Shown: positions 1 to 11,500 of the stretch, one piece after another | Position numbering within the stretch: the stretch's first letter is position 1 | Layout of the letters: every line of letters starts with the position of its first letter | Source of the DNA: Strix aluco | Taxonomy: Eukaryota > Chordata > Aves > Strigiformes > Strigidae | NCBI RefSeq assembly: GCF_031877795.1 | Contig: NC_133939.1 | Span: 9,405,698-9,469,697, forward strand | Direction: 5' to 3' | DNA: 64,000 bases | Made by a program: the position numbers and the translations under genes | Notes under the pieces: model-generated | Seen by the model: the letters and a program-made list of their open reading frames with translations, nothing else | What the model was told of the DNA's origin: nothing | Database searches by the model: none

Positions 1-407
1 TGTAAGGAAATCATTTAGGGAGCTTTACACGAGGAGCTGATTGTGCTTTGCTGGGACATGTGACTAACACAGTAAAAATCACCATAATGGATGTATATAA
101 GACTTGATAGGCTAAGGATGCAAGCCCTTGGTGGAAATGGGTTTGCATCTTTCCAGAAATACTGTAACAGAACAGCCTGATATTCAGGAAGTGAAAAAAG
201 TTACTTTTCATATACAATTTGATTCATTGATCCAAGGCAATTTGTTGATTCTTGAGCATTGTGCAGATTTGTATGTTGTTTAGAATGTGCTTTCTGTAAA
301 CTCAAATTATTAGATTCAGCAGTAGACTGAGGACTATAACATCACAAAAAAACCCCTTCCCCGCTCATTTACTTTTTATAAACCAATTTTTTTTAACCAT
401 TGTAAGA

Positions 408-642
408 CTACATTATGCCAGTGATATTCTGTAGTATACTAGAAGAAAAAATCCCTCTTTTTGACTCTTCAATATTACTAGTGTCACCATATTCACTTGC
501 TCTTTCCATCCATTCTGATAAAGGTTGATTATTTGCTTTCAATAAATCATACCCATCGACAATGCTGGCAACTTGACACTGATTGCTACCTGTGATCCAG
601 CAGCTCATGATTATGAAACTCCTTTCTTCTAATATCTCTCTC
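408..642 (-). other. candidate coding exon, unassigned (weak)
   Basis: On the minus strand a reading frame stays open from a TTTCAG acceptor-like site (about 643) down to a TAG at 408-410, roughly 78 codons. An internal ATG stands at 606-608. Amino-acid composition is mixed and protein-like (D, E, W, G and S spread evenly; segment VDGYDLLKANNQPLSEWMER), unlike the hydrophobic or lysine-rich chance frames elsewhere in the window. I recognise no family and see no matching neighbour exon, clear donor or poly(A) signal. It could be a terminal exon, a fragment of an old transposon, or chance. Confidence 0.2.
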
Positions 643-3570
643 TGAAATGTACCATTAAAATTACATCATGGATCAAAAACTAAACGAAAGGCTAACTGGC
701 CTCTAGTATTATTTTATCTAATAAATAAATTAACCTTATCTGTTTCCAAGTTAAGACAGTTCTGAGTTAGAGGAGACTGACACCACAACTAGATTTGCTA
801 TCCTGAGTTTATTATAAACCACATCCCTGTAAGATTTAACACAGGGTTTTTTCTGTTTAGTGATGAGAGCCTTTTAGAAATACAGTTATTCTGCTTTCAA
901 AGAATAATAAAAGCGTGCTTCATACAGAAATACAATTTTGGTGTTTGTTCAATGTGTCAGCAGTATTTTCTAAAGAAACAGACATCATTTCTCTTCCTAC
1001 AGCAGCAGCATTTTCATTTCACTGATGTCTGGAGAACTTCACTGAATCATGTTTTTGACCTTGTTACAAATGTCTCTGCTGAGCATTTGAATGAACTGAA
1101 TTGTTTGTAAGAAACCAACAAAGATGAAGTTTTACTGTTCTAAGGGACAGACACATTTTAGAATGTAAATAGTTAAAAGAGAGAGAGAGAAATAACTATA
1201 ATGTTCTCAGAACTATAAAAGCTATAATGATTGAAGAACTAATCAAGGATGGTAACAAGTTGTTCTGCTAGATGAATAAAAAATCACTACTATTCCATGC
1301 AAAACTGTTGAATAAAGACTGAAAAGTTATCTCTGTTGTCATAGAGTAAGTTTACATTTCAAGCAACAGCTGCATTTAAGAACCCCAATGGTAGAGAAAA
1401 CATTTAAATTTAGGTAAATGTAAAATAGCAGGCTGATTTGTCAGTTGGAATAAGTTAGTATGGCCTCACTGACAAAATTGAAGTCACTGAGAGATTTGGT
1501 GCAAGTCACAGAAAAAATATGAATTACGCTGTTTTACAGAAGTATCACAAGACCAGCACAAGCAAGCAATAACTGCTTCAGTTTTTGTTAATTTCCCTTA
1601 CTGTATCTTCTATCTAGGAACCTGCATCCTTTATCGGACACATCATGTCTTACTTTGGTCAGGTACTGATGACTGAAGTCATCAGATGTGGAGAGAGGAA
1701 ATGGGAGTGCTGGAAGACAGGTGCCTCTATTATATTTTATCTGCTTGTTCTACATGCATGTGTTAAGGAGACAAGTGCTGAAACCTATCCAGATGAGAGT
1801 AGAGAGACTGCTTGCACCAGGAAACTTTATCTCTGCTGCCTTCTAACAATCTTTTCCATGGCCTGATACGAATTTCCTAGAAGCCCTTTGACTCGCTGTA
1901 TGCAACAAAAGTCACAGGAGGCAATTTGCCCAAGTGTAAGGTGTGGCCAAGCTCAATTTTATGGATGTTGATGCATAGCATCCACTGGTTCACTGCAGTG
2001 TCTCACAGTTTACAAGTTGTATTGGAATCCCTTCAGAACCTCGAAAGGGCATTCAAGCACATACATAGGTTCTAAAAATCTAAGACTCTAGCAGAAATGC
2101 TCTTAACCACCCTTGAAGTTTTGCCAGCAGCACAATATTGTATAGATATTTCCAAGAGATGGAAATATTTTTAAAAGTGAAATCTGGAGCTAGTTCTTCA
2201 CCAGATAATTAAAAAAAAGGGTAGCAAATACCTTAAACCTACAATTTTGGATTGCACATTTTAGATTTTTTTTACAATGAAGAGAAAATAAAATAGATTG
2301 TCACAGAACTTCTTAGTTAAGCACTTAAACACATGGGTGAGTAATAGCAGTAAAATGGGATACAGAGTGAAGAGAGAGAATGTCAGCTCAGATGAGGTAA
2401 AGTATCAATTATCAAAACAAAAGTACAGAGATAATGGGAATAAATCTCAGAACCAAAAGACAAAGTGAAACCAGAAAGTTTTCCCTGCTCCTCAACCAAA
2501 AAAATTGCAGCAGACCTACTGTGAAGCCAAGTATGAAGTCATACAAACAGAGGCAACAAGAAGGGAATATTTTAATCTGAATGAGTTGAGTGAAATGAAA
2601 TTTTGGAGACCGAGCAGGGATTTTTAGATAATTCCATAGGTAACAGTTATTTGCTTTTCTCAGATGCAAAGGACGTGCATGTATCTCCTGGGTTGTGCAT
2701 GCATCTTTATTTCATGCACCAGTTGACAGGGATGTATGAGAACTATGCAGCTTCTGCTACTTAAAATTGAGTTACACATCAGAATATCTTGATGATGGAA
2801 GAAAGGTGGTAGGGGGACAGGGCAAGGAGACACAGAGAAGATTCAAATCCTCTGGCACCACTTTATTAAATGGCATATGTCCTTCTGCCTTTTTTTTAAG
2901 GGGGGAACATGAGGTGTCTTCTCAGGAATTCAGTCTGAGGCATTGTGAAAGGGGACTACACTTCGCAGTGTAGAAGGTTAATATGAACCTATCTAAAACT
3001 GAAATGTGGCAGGTGTAATCAGTCAGCATCCAGACAAGGCTGTGCAGCAACTTGGATAGAATTTTCTCCAGCAGCCCACGCGCACTCAGCACACTGCACA
3101 TGATGAATACAAAAAACAGTGTAGCTGAAGATCAAATGTTTGTCCTTTCTTATGCCACCATGTGGCAGAGCACAGTTGCATGCAGCTCTGTGCAGTTGAA
3201 TGTGTAGTAAACTGTCAGTGCTCTTAATTGAGTTACTGAATTCAATGACACGCTGAAGTGCCATTCCCTGAGCTATAATAGTCTCTCTTTCTTACAGTCT
3301 AAGATGGCTTTGTCTTTATGGTTGCAAAATGAGTCTATTCCTTAGCAATGTGGAATGTGTACAGAGGACAAAAAAAGAGTCCTCCTGCCTGTGTTTAGGA
3401 ATTGTGGGCATGAATGTACATACAATGATATGATCACACTTCTGTTTTGAAACAGGACTGACTATATGTGCAATTCCGTCATTGAGCATCCCATTACACC
3501 TGCAATGATTTCAGCCTGTGGGTGGACTGGACATGAAAGATCCTGCACCTGCAATGTGAAGAACCGACTT

Positions 3571-3606
3571 TAACCCTTTCAACTTCAACCCTTTCAACCC
3601 TTTCAA
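3571..3606. repeat. short 9-bp tandem repeat
   Basis: About three to four imperfect copies of a CAACCCTTT unit lie in tandem. It is a minor minisatellite-like slip with no sign of function. Confidence 0.7.
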
Positions 3607-4906
3607 GTGTGTCAGATTTCTTGGAGACAATTGGCAATAATTGGTGTTGCCTTAATGTTTTTCGTGTTTTAAAAGAGAGTAACATAATCTTTTAGGTCCT
3701 CAACTATAATTGAAATTAAATTTTTCTCTGAAGTGACTTGTAGATTTCTTCTGTAGTGTATTACATCCCCAGGCCAAACCAGGGACTGGCTGGAGATCAC
3801 AGTTCCCTCATGGCTGTTCCCTGGGGAAACTAGGACATGATCAGGAGATGATGCTTGCATGTGGCAGGACCAGCCCCAAAATACAGTTCAGAGGGGGTTA
3901 GGTCTTCCAGTTTAACTGTAGCTGAGATCATCAACTGTTTGTCCCAAGATGAGGTTCCACAATATAAATTATCATGTAATATCCATGCATTCAGTGCAGG
4001 GCCATAACTTGGTTTTGAGTAGGATGCTTTATAAAACATTCTTGAAAACTAGGTTTGCCTATTCTGCCTCTGTTTCCCTAGATTTTAGCAATCTTTCTTC
4101 TCTATATCTTTCTAATCTGTTTTTCTCACCTTCACCTGAAAGGTGACTGCTTTGGAGGGATAAATGATGAGATAAATCTCTGTGGTGTCTGAAGACAATT
4201 CTGGATGAAAGATGCTGCAGGAATGCAAGTCACTGCCAGTACTGTATTTCTCTGTGTTATGGTGTTTTAGCCCTATTGTATTCTCTGTTTTTTCCTTTGC
4301 CAGCTATTTGCACACATGATCTCTTCTTTCAGTCATGTCCCTCTTCTCTACTTGTGTTTACCCTGCAATCTTTTCAATCAATTAATCTCCTCACTATTCA
4401 TTTCCTACTTAAAAACCCACTGTTTCATGGTGATTTAAACTGACAGTAATGAGGACAACTCTCTAACTATGCTCTACAAGAGAAAACCCTTTGTTATTTA
4501 CCAACATGTAAAGTACAGAGATTGGTTACTGCAAAGAAGAGTAAAATATGCCAGCGTAGTATGTGTGGAACCAGGATGCCACCTACAAATGGAGTCACCA
4601 CCCAGGGAATGGTGTCACATTAAATAATTGGCTTTCAGTTAAAATCTTCCAGGTGACTGAAAATTATCATTGCTTTTGGAGCTCCAGTTCTATGCCCAGT
4701 ACAAAAATCTTGTTCAAGATGTAATGGACAAGATACAGAATAGAAGTAGTTCTCAACCCAACTTGTAAGGATCCTTGTTTGCAAAGAAGACTTGGTTAGT
4801 TCTCACCATAACAGCTAGAACTATTTTCTTATCTTAATCCAATAATGGATATCTGTTAGCACCAGAAACAATATTTTCACTATTAGGTACTACTACTATT
4901 CAAAGG

Positions 4907-5959
4907 AAGTCAGGTAAGATCTCCAGGAGGCCTGCATGGATGAAAAAGGAGCTCCTGGACAAGCTCAAACACAAAAAGGAAGCCTACAGAGGGTAGAAGC
5001 AAGGACAGATAGCCTGGGAGGAGTACAGAGAAACTCTCCAAGCAGCCAGGGATCAGATCAGGAAGGCCAAAGCCCTGATAGAATTAAATCTGGCCAGGGA
5101 CATCAAGGGCAATAAGAAAAGCTTCTCTAGGTATGTCATTGATAAAAGGAAGACTAGGGAAAATGTGGGCCCTCTCTAGAAAGAAAGGGGGAGACCTGGT
5201 TACTAGAGATATAGAGAAGGCTGAGATACTCAATGCCTTTTTTGGCTCAGTCTTCACTGGCAAGGGCTCCAGCCACACCCCCCAACATGCAGAAAAGAAA
5301 GGTATGGAGACTGGGAGAATGAAGAACAGCCCACTGTAGGAGAAGATCAGATTCGAGACCAGCTAAGGAAAAGTCCATGGGACCTGATGAGATGCATCCA
5401 CAGGTCCCAAGGGAACTGGTGGATGACATGGCTAAGCCACTATCCATCATATCTGAGAAGTCATGGCAGTCTGGTGAAGTTCCCACTGACTGGAAAAGGG
5501 GAAACATAACCCCCATTTTTAAAAAGGAAAAAAAGGAAGACCCATGGAACTACAGACCTGTGAGTCTCATCTCTGAAGAGTTGGGGTTCTTCAGCCTGGA
5601 GAAGAGAAGGCTCCGGGGAGACCTTCTAGCGGTCTTCCAGTACTTAAAGGGGGCTACAGGAAGGGTGGGGAGGGACTCTTTATCAGGGGGTGTAGGGATA
5701 GGATGAGGGGTAGTGTTTTTAAACTGAAAGAGGGTAGGTTTAGATTAGATGTAAGGAAGAAATTCTTTCCTGTGAGGGTGGTGAGGCCCTGGCACAGGTT
5801 GCCCAGAGAAGCTGTGGCTGCCCCCTCCCTGGCAGTGTTCAAGGCCAGGTTGGACGGGGCTTTGAGCAACCTGGGCTAGTGGAAGGTGTCCCTGCCCATG
5901 GCAGGGGGTTGGAACTAGATGATCTTTAAGGTCCCTTCCAACCCAAACCATTCTGATTT
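4907..5959 (+). mobile_element. CR1 LINE, 5'-truncated and internally deleted
   Basis: This is a non-LTR retrotransposon of the CR1 family. The first part encodes CR1 ORF2 between endonuclease and reverse transcriptase; translated pieces include RRPAWMKKELLDKLK and, near 5200-5530, [19 protein letters not shown] and [19 protein letters not shown]. It carries in-frame stops (the tag after TACAGAGGG near 4993 and the tag near 5178), so it is dead. At the RT motif NYRPVSL (about 5548-5570) the frame jumps straight to the C-terminal block [20 protein letters not shown], so the catalytic RT core is missing. The normal 3' end follows, with a conserved C-terminus (FKARLDGALSNL-like, near 5838) and the tail GGAACTAGATGATCTTTAAG ending in an ATTCTGAT octamer near 5957. 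The 5' edge is estimated from loss of homology. Confidence 0.93.
5377..5706 (+). pseudogene. open remnant of CR1 ORF2 spanning the internal deletion
   Basis: A 109-codon open frame begins at an ATG in a conserved CR1 segment ([20 protein letters not shown]), runs through [20 protein letters not shown] and NYRPVSLIS, crosses the deletion junction near 5570-5580 in frame, and continues into the ORF2 C-terminal block until a stop at 5704-5706. The YADD-type catalytic box and the palm and thumb motifs are absent, so no reverse transcriptase activity is possible. It is a transposon remnant, not a host gene. Confidence 0.8.
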
Positions 5960-6866
5960 GAAACAATTTCCACAGTAGTCACCAAAACCACAGAGACCCT
6001 ATTCCTCTCCAGAGGGATTTAAGCAGCTCTTTTTTTTTTTTTTTTTCCTGTTTTCCACATCCACAAAACAGTCTTATGAGACTTTTTCCTTGAAAAAAGA
6101 ACTATTTGTTCATTTTGATATTTTGGCTTAATGTAGAGTTCTTAATTATTTTCTATCAGTGGTTTTCTTGGTATCCTAAAAACTCTGAAATCTGATAATA
6201 AAGGCTTAAAGTGGAGGAAAGAAAAAAATTCTGGAAGAGAAATATGTTCTTCTTCAACTGTAAGTATTTTGTCATCATCAACTTCCAATACATAGTGCAG
6301 CACTGTTGATGGAAAACTTCTGACCTACCCTACTGGCTCTGCATCACAAGATGTGTTTAGTATTTATGGCTACATACAGCCCCTAGATTTGCCCTAGGTT
6401 TGGGCAAATTATCAAGCATCCCTGGACATATTCCCCTTTGGAAATTTAGGGGAAGCAGAATCCAAATCTATCTTTAAAGAACACTGGAGCACACACACAT
6501 TTACCAACTGTGGAGAAAGTCATTTGGAAGAGAGTGTAGGCTAGAAGGCAGGAGGTAGACGCAGCATTACATACATTTTCTTGTTATGATAAACAAGAAA
6601 AATATTTCTTCCTACACTGCATTGGATGCACACTTTAATGCTGCTGGACACTTCTTTCCCCTTACCTTCTTATTCAAGCAGTTTCTCTAGTTTTTGATGA
6701 CATGCTATGAATCTTCAAAAGGGAAAACTTAAAATGCCATCACAAGATTATGACTTTTGGGCTTTATTTCAAACCATTTCATCGGGTTAAAACAAAATCA
6801 GGAGGGAGAAAAAAACACTTTCCTCTAGAACAGTGTTTCTTACTCTGGCCTCCTTACAGGTTTTCC
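5960..6866. other. non-coding interval with T17 run
   Basis: A homopolymer of 17 T lies at 6030-6046. Otherwise I see only unique AT-rich sequence with no supported gene. Confidence 0.6.
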
Positions 6867-6966
6867 CTTGCCGTCTTGTGAAGCATTTGATGTCGGTCAC
6901 TGCTGGCAAGGGCGTGCTGCGATAGACAAATGAGTGGTTTGATGCAGTATGGCAGTTCCTATACTC
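6867..6966 (+). mobile_element. old CR1-like retroposon 3' tail
   Basis: The segment from CTTGTGAAGCATTTGATGTCGG through GATGCAGTATGGCAGTTCCT matches, with many substitutions, the well-known amniote CR1-type tail (the 'GAAGCATCTGGTACTGGCCACTG ... GACCCAGTATGGC' text, recalled from turtle, crocodile and bird repeats). It is far more diverged than the other CR1 pieces here, so it is an older insertion. The subfamily is not assigned. Confidence 0.55.
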
Positions 6967-8484
6967 CCAAGTGATATAGTCAAGAAAGGAGCAGGAGCTC
7001 TTGCACTCACAAATAAGATTTTACTCAAATAAAAAATTCATTTTAATCCTACTGTCAACTTCTCACTGCTAAAAAACACCTCCTCCCCTCAACCTGCCCC
7101 CCAAAAGTTACAGGTTCATGAAGACTGTAGTAATTCTTTTCATATCACAAAGCTCCAATTATATTAGATGATTTTAAATGAAGCTCTGTGCCTCTCCTTA
7201 AATTAACTAATATTGCTGTTTGAGAAGAGGGATGAATATACAAGTAAGCCCGGTCTCACTTTAGGCTCGATGTAGAATAAAAAACTCCTGTTGCTTTGTA
7301 GCTGCAGTCAGGTGAGCTCTCTCAGTACTGCTGCTGCAACACTGCAGCTACTGGTTCCAACAGTACACACAAACCACTATCTTGGGTCTTACTCTGCACA
7401 AATCACTACCCTGTAGATTGCCGTAAGTTCAGTTTTGCTCATGCATGGCACTCCTGCATGCCACTCTAGAAATATATCCCTGCTTTTCATGTAAGTGTGA
7501 AGAAAATGGTGAGGAGAGTAAGCCAGAAGAGAGCACACAGGAAGGCTGAGCAGTGGTTCAGCTCTAGAGGCAAGATTGCTTATCCTGAAAAGCAAAGGAA
7601 AAACACATGATACTCCACTGGACTATGCTGCTGTCATGTGTAACCATCATTTATTTCTCTGCCAAATGACTGCTCTAAAATGATAATTTTATCCCAGTGT
7701 TCACTGCAATTACTCCAAAGTGTCCTTGACATAGGAAGGTGTCTGGTTTATAAAACACTGTGACTGGCAACTGTTTTTAACTGTCTAAAACAATATAGAG
7801 TTTGCCAAAACAACAATAAAGTCCTGCAAACATCTTCTCTGAAAGGTTTCATCCTAATAGCTAGAATTGGAGCTGATGCTTAACAAGGTATGGTTTAGGC
7901 AGGGCTTGCTTTTTTGCACTCTGGGCAGGAAATCAATTAGAGGTTTCATTTCCCTTTTTTAAGAATAAAAATTCAAAGAATAAGTAATCTCTGTTCTAGT
8001 CAATACTACATTTTGAAAGAAATTTATAGCATAGATAAAACATTGCAATCAGACCCAGAAGCCACTGACATAAGGAATAAAAACACCACCAACAACTGGC
8101 TTCTTTCAGGATACTGGGTAAACTATGTATTGCCTCAACATAAAAGTCCTCCAAACTATGGCAGCTCTTAAATATAGCTTTTCCACTTATTTTAACTGAG
8201 TAATAAACATTCCTCCCCTTCACTTCTTGCTTAGATTATTAACTCCTCAGGGCTGGCCCAGATTGCACATTTGTACAGTGCTTAGTCTATTGTGGACATT
8301 TTCCTCTCGTGATTTTGGGAGCAGCAACCATGTACAACAGAGCAACTCTAAAAAGTCTAAATACTCATACATGTAACTTCCATTCAATGGAATGGTTTTT
8401 AATCAATTTCTTGTGGCTTGTTTTGAGTACAGTTGCTGCAGGAAGTGTAATTTTTCACTTTGAGAATGAAGAGGGGAATGGTCA
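6967..8484. other. non-coding interval
   Basis: No supported gene or repeat is seen. The open frames are short and show no domain. Confidence 0.55.
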
Positions 8485-8553
8485 GGCAGTTGGACAAGAT
8501 GATTGTGTAGGTCCCTTTCAATTGAACTGTTCTATCTATTAGACTCTATTAGA
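8485..8553 (+). mobile_element. CR1 3' end fragment
   Basis: GGCAGTTGGACAAGATGATTG followed by GTAGGTCCCTTTCAATTGAA and a run of TTCTAT/ACTCTATT octamers is the canonical 3' terminus of a CR1 element in + orientation. Only about 70 bp survive, which is typical of extreme 5' truncation at target-primed insertion. Homology upstream of about 8480 is not evident. Confidence 0.78.
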
Positions 8554-11500
8554 ATAACAAATTGAAATAATTGTGTAGGTGGGGTCTAATTGCAGGGATC
8601 TTATAACTTCTAGTGAGCAGGCAGAATACCTGAATACCGACACATTTGCATCGGACAAAATAATGTATTAATTTGTTGTTTCAGACAGAAAATGGAAACA
8701 AAGGCACATATACAAAAATAAAGATCTCCAAAGATGTTACTTTTGTATTACAGTTTTGTTTTCCAATAGAGAAAGAGATGGAAATGTATTAAGCTTTACA
8801 ATACTCCTAGAAAATATGTATAAAACACACACACATATAGCAAAGTATATTAAGATTCTGATACACAAATATGATGATAATGCATATACTTACTGCATAT
8901 GCCATAGAGGATACCTTTCTTCTGCTTCAACTACAGCATCATCATATTTTGCTAAAGAAAAACCCTTGTACTTTCACCTCAACATCATTGATCAAATAAA
9001 TGAAGATGCACATTGATCCTTTTGAAGAATAGGGATAGAGACCACAGTAGTATTTCCAGAGGCTTTGGGCAAAAGTGGACAGATACAGGGCTTTGAAACA
9101 CATTCACTTAGTGTGCCTCAGAGTCCCAACTGCCTTGACGTATGATACACACACATTTTTAATATCTGATTTACTATCCACAAAAAAATTAAAGATACAA
9201 AAAGAATGGCTTTTTCTGGAAATACAGTTCTTACAGTTGACTTCCAATTCTCATCTACTACTACATTTTTCACTCTTTTAGTTCATATTTTCCACTACAT
9301 AATAAAAAACCCCTAATTGAATGGCATTTTCCTTCTTAAGTATCCTACATCACTTCATCCAAAAACCCTATTTTCCAGATCAGTTTCATCTTCTCTTCCT
9401 CCTCATGTATCCTTCTCAGTTCAAAAAGTAAACCATCAGCCCTAGCTATTTTTGTCTAGCTTCTCCTCTGCTCTAAGAATTCTCTTTATCTTGTCCCCTT
9501 AATGATTCTAAATGCCCATAGGTCTCTACCATCCCAACTTCCAAGACGTCTGGGCATTTAAACCATAGGGTCTCAGTGCACCTCGCAACTCAAGCGCTTA
9601 TGATCTGCCCTTCTTCAAATGCAATACAGAAGGTGTGAGGGAAATATTCCATTAGGACAGCTTGCCAGAGGAAAAAAAAAAATCAAACTGATTGGGTACT
9701 GTGAAAAATTCTAGACTGAAAAATAGTCAATGTCATGGTAAAAGTGCAATGACATGTTAATATAGCAGTGATACAAAACAATCTCCAGAAATCAAACAAA
9801 TCCATGTCTAAGTTGGGAGCTACAGTGAACTTCACTGTCTCCCCACCAGGAGATCATATATTAATCTCTAGCTAGCATGAATTCACCTGCTATATGCTAG
9901 ACAAGAAGTAAGTAAAGGACAGTAAAAAAACCACCACCAACAACAACAAACATGAAAAAAAAACCCAGTAACAATTTATACCGTAGCTTAGCTGGGTCAT
10001 TTGTGGTACCTTAGTGGTACAAAATAACTAGACGTATATCCTTTTTAAACAGCTGCTAGCTATTTTCTTCCCTTCAAGAAAATGATTGAACTGGACACAA
10101 AGCTGTAAAAGTCCTTTAATCACACCTGAACATGGATACCATAGAGAGAATAAAAAAGTTTTTCACATTTTACTTTCATTCTTGTTCTAGTGAGCTATGA
10201 CACCTACTGTTTCTAATCCATCTTTTCTCTTACCCAGAAAATGATTCACTATATAAATACACACACACGCATGTAATCACAGTAATTATCTAAAAACTGA
10301 ATAGATCTCCTTGAAATTGAGAGCTTTCATCTTTAATTGAACCAGGACTTCAGATGAACAACTTCACATACCTTCTAATTTTCTTTAGGCAAACCCTATT
10401 CCTTTGCTAAGTTTTTCTTTAGACAACAAAGCTGTGAGGAAGCAGACAAAGAATTGTGTGTGACTTTTTTTCTGGGTTTTGTATTATTTTTATAAGCCTC
10501 AGTGGCATTGCTGGGAAGTAAGAAAACAAACAACAACAATAAAAAATTATAATGTCATTAAGGGCATCTGAAATTACATTGTCAATGTAAAGGAAATGTC
10601 TCAGAAGTGTGTTTTTAAAGTCTCATCATTTAGGAATGCCACTGATAAATTCTCATAACTAAATAGTACCGCAGATACAGCACTTTCCAGCTAGTCTATG
10701 AACTAACTTTGCACCAACTGAAATTTACTTTTGATACAATAGATTTAATTAGGTAGACAGAAACTACTGTGTACCCATGAATAAATCTTTGTAATAGTGA
10801 CTTTACATTGATCTTTTTTACACAGGCAAGAAATCAAGTTATGCTACATTGATATAAATCAAATTATAGTGAAAGTCTTGGAGAATTCATCGATGGGTAT
10901 GATCGATTTTTTTAAAAGTACATCTCTGAGGTACAACTTTGTGCATCTTGGTTCAAACTAGTCATCAAAGAACATGTTAGAAATCGTTCTGATTTCTTTC
11001 TTTGCTTTTTACTCTCCACACTCTTCCCTGCAAAAAAATTATGGAATTCACAGAACTCCTATATCAAGAATACTATGATATTAGTGCTGAATTCAAAACA
11101 TTTTGCAGTTTCTATTCTAGTGCACTTGGTTGTATCTGACTGTAGGTATTTTTTGGTGTCTTGTGTTTTATGTCACCTTCATTTTGTGTTTCTTCTGCAA
11201 AACTTATATTTAAATCTTGCAGCCCTTCACCTTGCAAGGAAAGAAAACAGATTACCAGATCTATTGTGCCCTCCAATTCACAAAACTGTGTAGATGTACA
11301 TTATTGTTAATAAAATCCTTATTGTTGTGCTGCCACTAAAGGAAAAAAGTAGGGGCACAAGGTAGTGGAAAGGGGCAGAAGGGTTAGAAACACACAGCCA
11401 GAGCTAAAGGGACACAATTTTCTTAGAGAATAAAAGGTGCATCTCTGTGTGATCTATCAGTTCCTCCTGCTGTCACCACAAGGTAACCTCTGTGCTTTCT

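Larger units (their letters stand above)
1..4906. other. non-coding interval, AT-rich
   Basis: No recognisable gene, transposon or RNA gene is visible apart from the candidate exon at 408-642 and the short tandem repeat at 3571-3606. Open frames here are short (under about 90 codons), lack recognisable domains and look like chance. It is probably intergenic or intronic sequence upstream of the TRIM42 relic. In mammals the gene 5' of TRIM42 is CLSTN2; I looked for its acidic C-terminal exon and did not see it. Confidence 0.6.
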
